Below, in pieces: positions 58,491-64,000 of a stretch of DNA of 64,000 nt. Position numbers and translations under genes: made by a program. The notes below the pieces were generated by a model that saw nothing but the letters and a program-made list of their open reading frames with translations, had not been told where the DNA came from and did no database searches. Source of the DNA: Rhodocollybia butyracea (lineage: Eukaryota; Basidiomycota; Agaricomycetes; Agaricales; Omphalotaceae); contig JADNRY010000047.1 in the NCBI GenBank assembly GCA_015501585.1, positions 124,001 to 188,000 of the forward strand. Direction: 5' to 3'. Positions within the stretch are counted from its first letter, which is position 1. Each line of letters opens with the position of its first letter.

Positions 58491-59674
58491 ATGGTTGACT
58501 TGGCACGTTTACGCAACAAAGCTTCAACGGTTCAACCATACTCATCGCGTACTTTCAATTCAAAGCCTGAGATGTTCTGGGTTTTAAAACTTCTCCAATG
58601 GGCAAGTCGACACCCTGAATAAGAAGCTATCCATCGACATTGCAGACGACACAGTCCCGCCGAGACTTTTGAAAGTGTTTCCAACCCCATAACTCTTCCT
58701 TCGACTGGCGACCGCACTACGCGTCAAAAACGAACCCCCATCTCCCCGGAACTAAATACCACGCTCAAGAAGGTCCCGCTAAAAACCGCAGAAATCGGGA
58801 GAAGATGGCACGCGACATGTAGTGAGCACTTTTGCCATTTTCCGGGTGCTCTGTGATTTTACATCGCAGCTCTAGTTCAGCAGGGACTGGTTCGAGTCTA
58901 CTGCAGTTCGGAGGTGTCCCGTAGAAGCAGACATGGGTATTTCGAATGTGGAGTCCATACAACCGTGGTTGGCCATCATGATAACGAGTATTCTCTTCGC
59001 AAAAGACAGCTAGCTAGGCTACCATCATGATCATCTTATACTGAATGATCCTGAGGCCCGGAACCTGATTTACAACTCAAGCACGGCCACACCAATTCGT
59101 ATCATCTTCAATCCAGACGCGTTTTTTTTGACCCGATATACTATCTATATGGCTCATTGGCTCTCATTGGTCACCAAGGAAGGACACTGGCACAATCTGG
59201 CCTGAGGCTACTCGGGCTGCTTGGATGTTTTTTATTCGGGATGAGACAGCTTCTACGTTCTACGGCCGCTATATATGCCGATACTTACTTCAACCGGACC
59301 TGTACATGGTGGTAATTCTGGCTATGTCTTGATGACACCCTGTTGTACCAAAGCTGATAGAGAGAAGACAAACAGCGCGACTAACTATTATTTGATGTAG
59401 TAGTATCACTGGGTATAACATTACCGCAGATCCACAACCACAATTTGCAAAAAGTGCTTATATCTACATAAGTCGCTCATAGATGAAGCACTTCCTCTTG
59501 TCTTTTTTCTTTTCTTTTTTCAGCGTGAAAAAACTCCAGACTCAGAGGTATGTCTTTATGACCAATCATGCCTACTATGGCTTATAAAAAGCATGCCGTA
59601 GTTTTCTGCTGGTTCAGTTTCTCACTCGAATACAGTTTGCCGGTCAGGCTGCATTCCTCGAACAATTCTCAAGA
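58431..59674. repeat. Array spacer, repeated at 61130-62700 and from 63940
   Basis: Shared pieces in order: gggcgtacataa...tccctctgga, cacga[at][tg]ggttgacttggca, then gccgagact...ccaa, cgtcaaaaacgaa and cagcacaatctggcctgagg-like tracts. The first copy starts near 58431, the second near 61138 and the third near 63938 (cut by the window end). Spacing of about 2.7-2.8 kb gives the array period. Confidence 0.75.
59583..59590 (+). promoter_or_regulatory. TATA-like box
   Basis: The sequence tataaaaa lies 92 nt before the ATG at 59675. The same box is kept at 62677-62684 before the paralogue at 62777, in a conserved upstream region (gtttctgctggttcag, ctcactcgaatacag), which supports a real core promoter. 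Confidence 0.6.
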
Positions 59675-61127
59675 ATGCGTGTTGTCCTTCTCCTCTTTAT
59701 GCTCATAGCTAGCTCTATGCTTGCTGTGTGTACACCAGTGCCAGGTCGTGACCAACGGCCAGCAAGACCGACCAAACCAACCAGGGGTCGAGAAGTAAAG
59801 GAGTCCCAAGTATGTACACTATTTTGGAAACTAAGACTAAATTCAAAATTAAAAGTCCTACCCCAGGCCAGACCAAAGCCAAAGCCAAAGCCAAGCCACG
59901 TGTAAGTGTTTACTGGTTAATCGTCTATACCTCATACCCACACCTTGCAAGACTGTGACCTTCATTGACAAAACAGGTACAGCCACTGGCTTGGACCCAA
60001 CTAATAACTTTCCACACGGTATAGAATCCGCCGCCCTCACTAGGGCAATCAATAGAGCCATGGGCTATCGGGCTTCTAGTACCAACTACATAGGTTTATA
60101 TGAACCATCGGAAGAGGCGATCAATCGGAACCTGGTTTATTTTATAGTCACCGAAGAGGAAGGTGGTCCATGGTTTGGGTGGGCAGGACAAGGTAGTGAG
60201 TATTCGCTCCAGGATCCGGTTTTTTTTTGCGGTACTCGTACACTTTGCAAGCATATTTTATAAGGACAAATGGGGTTGTGAGAAAAAGAAGGTTGTCGAT
60301 ATACGCTGCCGTTAGCTTGGGCGACCCAGCCAAGGCTGAGTCCTTGTGGAACCTCCAGACTCAAAGAATGATGATCGCATGCGCCGCAATCGAAATAAAT
60401 GGCTCACAGTTTCGTCTATGTTTAAAATGCACTTCACGGGGGACCGTACTCCTCCCGAAACTGATGAAAGACCATACCCTGAAAGACCATACTCAAGGGG
60501 TATACGTGTAAGTACTTACTAGTTAATCATTTTTATACGTCGTACCCACATCTCGCCAGATTGTGTACTTCATCAAAGACAGAACAGGTACAACCACTGG
60601 CTCGGAAACCGAGCAGACCAAATTTCCACCCAAGTTTCGAGACGACATCCTCACTAAAGCTATTGATAGTGCCATGGGCTATCCGGCGAGTGATACAATC
60701 TACAAAGGTGAATGGGCACCATCCGCACCATCGAAAGAGTGGGGCAATCGGAACATGGTTTATTACATAGTCACCGAAGAGAGGGGTGAACCAGGTTTTG
60801 GGTGGCCAGCACTAGGCAGTGAGTCCTCGTTCCTGAATCTGGTGTTTCTTGTGTTCCTCATATACCTTGCTAGGGGTGTTTGAATGGACCCCCAGGAAAC
60901 AGGGTGTGAGAGCAACAGAAACAACGATATATGCTGCCGTTAGCTTCGGCGACCCAAGAACCCAGGAAGAGTTTACACCCCGTGTGGGCATGGAACCTCC
61001 AGAGTTAGATAAACATGATCCCAAGAACAGGAAGCGAGCAGAATTCGCCAAAATATCGGTCATGTTTGACGAGAACTTCATGAAGAACCATCCGTTATTT
61101 GATGAACTCATTGATTTCTCGCCATAA
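59675..61127 (+). CDS. Secreted protein with two tandem modules
   Basis: Exons 59675-59809, 59867-59899, 59952-60195, 60252-60505, 60560-60818 and 60874-61127; every junction is in phase, 392 residues. A signal peptide (MRVVLLLFMLIASSMLAVCT) and a KPKPKPK linker precede two copies of a ~165-residue module. Each module has a first exon (VTFIDKTGTATG.../VYFIKDRTGTTTG..., ending FGWAGQG/FGWPALG) and a second exon starting near IYAAVSLGDP/IYAAVSFGDP. The intron between module 1 and module 2 is homologous to the intron before module 1, evidence that module 2 arose by internal duplication that swallowed a second gene lacking its signal exon. I do not recognise the family. Small tandem, fast-diverging secreted proteins are often effector-like, which is inference only. 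Two separate genes remain possible. Confidence 0.65.
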
Positions 61128-61137
61128 CGTACTTGTA

Positions 61138-62676
61138 TTAGGCGTACATAAAGTCCAGCTCCCTCTGGATTTCAAGAATAGCTCTTCCTAGCACGATTGG
61201 TTGACTTGGCATGTTTGCACAACAAAGCATGGGATACTTAGTGTACTTGGACCATACTTACACTCTCAACTTATGATGATTAGCGCCTATTCCGTTAACT
61301 TGACCCCAATTCTCATCATCGCGTACACAGCTTCTCTGACGACCAAGGACTCTCTGGATAAGTCGGTCTTACACCGCTTGACTTGCTAGCTCGTTTTTTG
61401 CGCAACTGCACGGAAGGTATTTTTCGACAGTGACTGGCGGACGAGTCGACAGAGCCCTGCCGAGACTCTAGAAGCCTTTCCAATCTCATGACTCCTCCAT
61501 CGACCGTAACTACACGTCAAAAACGAATCTAAATCTTCCCGGAAGTATCCACTGCACTACGCTACAAAGAAAAACGCAGAAATTACAGCCTGTAACGACG
61601 ACCATCGGAAGATGTCCGCCAGGTGCTGTAGCTCTGATACGGCCTCAGGTAGACGCAGATATGGATATTTCGGATGTAGAATCTAGAATCCGTTATAATC
61701 GATGATCGATGAAGTATTCAACGACTTCTGCAAGGACCCCATACTCTTTACAGTGCTTTGCGGAGCTCATGCCAGTCTTAAGCTTAGCAAATGAGGAAGA
61801 AAAAACTTTGGATAATACCTCTTCAGGAGCCGCCAACCGCCACCCAACTTTACAGGCCCGGAACCTGATTAATCATTGATTTCCAGCTCGAGCAAATCGC
61901 ATGGTCTTCCTGGCAGACGTGTTTTTTGAAGAGGTTCTGACGCGATATCTTATGCACATGGCTCAACGGTCACCGAGTTCAGCACAATCTGGCCTGAGGC
62001 TGCCTGCTTTATTCAAACTAAGACAGCTTTTACGACCGCTACGCCAGTGCCCACTTCCGAATCTGTTCTCTCTTTGACGATCCTAACGATACTCGCATCG
62101 GTTGTCTTTAAACGATAATGATGGAATGTAATGGGTATGTCTCGTACACTATTTATTAGAGGTCAATGGTGCGGTTTTTTTTCCAACTCGGCGCTCTTGA
62201 TCCAGCTATTACCAGCGTGATGAACTTTGCTCCACAAGGCTTTGCAAGGCTGGATAGATGGTTACTTGGAGTTCAAAGATCGCCTTCAGCCTGATCGGCA
62301 AAGGAGGATTTCATGGTGGTGATGGTGGTGGTGTAGGCGACGTAGTAGGACGTAGTCCCACTTAAGAACAGCTGGAGTCGAGTATTGCCTGGGGGAGACA
62401 ACATCAACGATGCTGTGAAGTGCTGTGGCCAGTACCGTAGACACACGTCAATAAACAGCGCAACTAGCTCTTATTCGGTGTAGTAATATCACTGGCTAAC
62501 ATTGCACCAGTGGGCGGCACCAGAATTTGCAAAAAGTGCTTGTATTTGATAAGTCGCTCACAGCTGAAACGCTTCCTCTCGTTTTTCTTTTTTTTCTCTT
62601 TCAACTTGGGAAAAAAACTTGAAAAGTCCAGACTCAGAGGTATGTATTTATACCAATTATACCTGCTATAGGTCCT
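61138..62676. repeat. Second copy of the array spacer
   Basis: Aligns with 58431-59582 in the same order and orientation, with insertions (it is ~400 bp longer). It contains a GGT-rich microsatellite-like stretch (ggtggtgatggtggtggtg) near 62313. No gene is supported. Confidence 0.65.
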
Positions 62677-62684
62677 TATAAAAA
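62677..62684 (+). promoter_or_regulatory. TATA-like box
   Basis: The sequence tataaaaa lies 93 nt before the ATG-bearing exon at 62777 and is the counterpart of 59583-59590. Confidence 0.55.
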
Positions 62685-62776
62685 TATGCAGTAGTTTCTG
62701 CTGGTTCAGTCTCTCACTCGAATACAGCTTGCTGGTCAAGTTGCATTCCTCGAAATACTCGATACAATTCCCAAGA

Positions 62777-63909
62777 ATGCGCGCTGCCTTTATCCTCTCT
62801 ATCCTCCTGGCTACTTCCGTGCTAGCTGTTTGTATACCAGTGCTAACGGGCGAGTCACAACCAAAAAATACAGAAAACCCGGATAAAAAAAGAGTTCGAG
62901 TTGCCATTGACAGCCAAGCAGGCGGGCCGCTGAAAAAAACCAAAGAAAATCCCCCAAAACTGCAAAGGGATACAGCCCAAGTATTTTGTACAGAACAGGT
63001 GTGTACAATCACTGGCTGGATTGAAACCAAGACTAAATTTCTAAAGTTCCAGCCACGCGCCGGTCGAAGAAGTCTGAACCGGAACCGGAATCGGAACCGA
63101 AACATCGTGTAAGCTACTACTACTGGTTAATCATCTATACCTCAAACCCACATGTTTCCAGATCGTGACCTTCATTCCAAAGATAAAAAGCCCAATCACT
63201 GGCTCGGAAACCGAGACTACATTCTCAAGAAATTACAAAGTCCGCCGCCTCGCTACAGCGATCGATAGCGCCATTGGCGCCAACGAGGGCGAGTCTGTCG
63301 ATTCTATAGTATACTACTTCAAAGGACCATTAGAAGAGTCGGGCGATTGGGAAATGGATTATTTTGTAGTCACTGAAGACTTGAAAGAGGGGGGTAAACT
63401 CAAGCGTAAAACCTGGTTTGGGTGGATGGCACACGGAAGTTCGTACTCGCTCCTGGAACTAGTTTTTTCATGCGTTCCTCATATATGCATTGCTAGCTAA
63501 ATTTCGAGGGAAAAAGCATGGAAGCAGTAAACTTGCGATATATGCTGCCGTTAGCGTTGACGATCCAGCAACCCAGAAAACGTTTAAAGCCGTTGTGGAA
63601 CCTCCAGCCTCAGATCCAGATGACAAGAACGTGGAAAAGGAGCGAAAAGCATGGGATGACCTTATGAAGCTGTTCAACAAGAACTTCATGGGCAATTCTC
63701 CTGAAAAACCAGGTCGACCATCCTCCTCCTCTTCCTCCCACGTGCACGAGAACTTCATCTCTTCTACTTCTCCGTCTCATCCTCCTCCTCCTGGAATGAA
63801 TGTAGTAGATGATCATGAAAGAGCTCCCTCTCCTGCCGAATCCTGCAGCTCCTGCAGCTCCTGGTGGAATGAATTGGAACCTCTCCCAAACTCACATTGG
63901 TCAATTTGA
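62777..63909 (+). CDS. Secreted protein, single-module paralogue
   Basis: Exons 62777-62980, 63053-63106, 63162-63438 and 63497-63909, all in phase, 315 residues. Signal peptide MRAAFILSILLATSVLAVC, then a basic linker ending in NRNRNRNRNI (counterpart of KPKPKPK in the neighbour). One module follows: IVTFIPKIKSPITGSETETT...TWFGWMAHG, then IYAAVSVDDPATQKTF and WDDLMKLFNKNFMG. A Ser/Pro-rich tail absent from the neighbour ends it (SSSSSSHVHENF, SPAESCSSCSSWW). Identity to any known family was not recognised. The gene and its upstream region are a tandem duplicate of 59.5-61.1 kb, with module number and tail differing. Confidence 0.75.
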
Positions 63910-64000
63910 AATAAACCCATTCCTAACATACTGTATTGGGCGTACATAGTAGTCCAGCTCCCTCTGGATTTTAGATAGCTCTTCCTAAGACGAATAGTTG

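Noticed and set aside
58850..58920. tRNA-like box (ggttcgagtct) near 58889
   Set aside because: No acceptor stem, A box or anticodon arm can be folded around it.
62464..63105. 213-residue minus-strand open frame over the 62.8-kb secreted-protein gene
   Set aside because: It lies antisense to well-supported exons, begins with RFRFRFRF from the plus-strand NRNRNRN-coding repeat, and has no domain; a shadow frame.
1..64000. CRISPR arrays, rRNA genes and retroviral or LTR elements
   Set aside because: No regularly spaced repeats with unique spacers, no rRNA core sequence and no gag-pol-like frames or long direct terminal repeats were found. Bacterial-type features are not expected in this fungal DNA.

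Overview
The window is nuclear DNA of a filamentous fungus. Nearly every convincing gene has many short (about 45-60 nt) GT-AG introns with ctaac/ctaat branch sites, and the gene set includes a secreted GH2 beta-mannosidase, ZIP and CDF metal transporters, an F-box protein and small secreted proteins. An integrase plus HECT transposon with a companion dioxygenase-like gene, and the overall style, point to an Agaricomycete, most likely a Ceratobasidiaceae (Rhizoctonia-type) fungus. That placement is inference. Gene models below were spliced by hand and phase-checked where exon limits are given.

Layout. 1-11.7 kb is gene-poor: a C2H2 zinc-finger gene (2319-3584), a small secreted cysteine-containing protein (5723-4970, minus), decayed kinase fragments and dispersed repeats, and a disordered-protein gene (10433-9188, minus). 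11.74-22.82 kb is a candidate ~11.1 kb DNA transposon. Its ends are inverted repeats (29 of the first 31 bases match), and it carries a DDE integrase, a convergent HECT-type E3-ligase-like gene and a third gene ending in a 2-oxoglutarate/Fe(II)-dioxygenase-like motif set. 22.8-27.5 kb holds mostly decayed sequence.

27.6-40.2 kb is a segmental array of a two-gene unit, ZIP zinc transporter followed by GH2 beta-mannosidase. Three ZIP copies are visible, but only the last is followed by a full-length beta-mannosidase; the other two are followed by eroded mannosidase relics, with a small local inversion. 40.3-52 kb is ordinary housekeeping sequence: an OHCU decarboxylase (urate breakdown), a J-domain protein, an F-box protein, a short-chain dehydrogenase (SDR), a Gfo/Idh/MocA dehydrogenase divergent from it, QTRT2 (queuosine tRNA modification) and a vacuolar-type CDF zinc transporter. 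54.5-57.7 kb has two further SDR paralogues of the 45-kb SDR, one broken by a 13-nt tandem duplication. 58-64 kb is a tandem array of a secreted-protein family: one relic fused to an SDR fragment, one two-module gene and one single-module gene.

Several otherwise good genes (ZIP copies, beta-mannosidase, HECT, dioxygenase-like gene) carry single-base shifts, nearly all consistent with one missing base in a G or C run. This is either early pseudogene decay or homopolymer under-calling in the assembly, and it should be settled before any of them is called dead.
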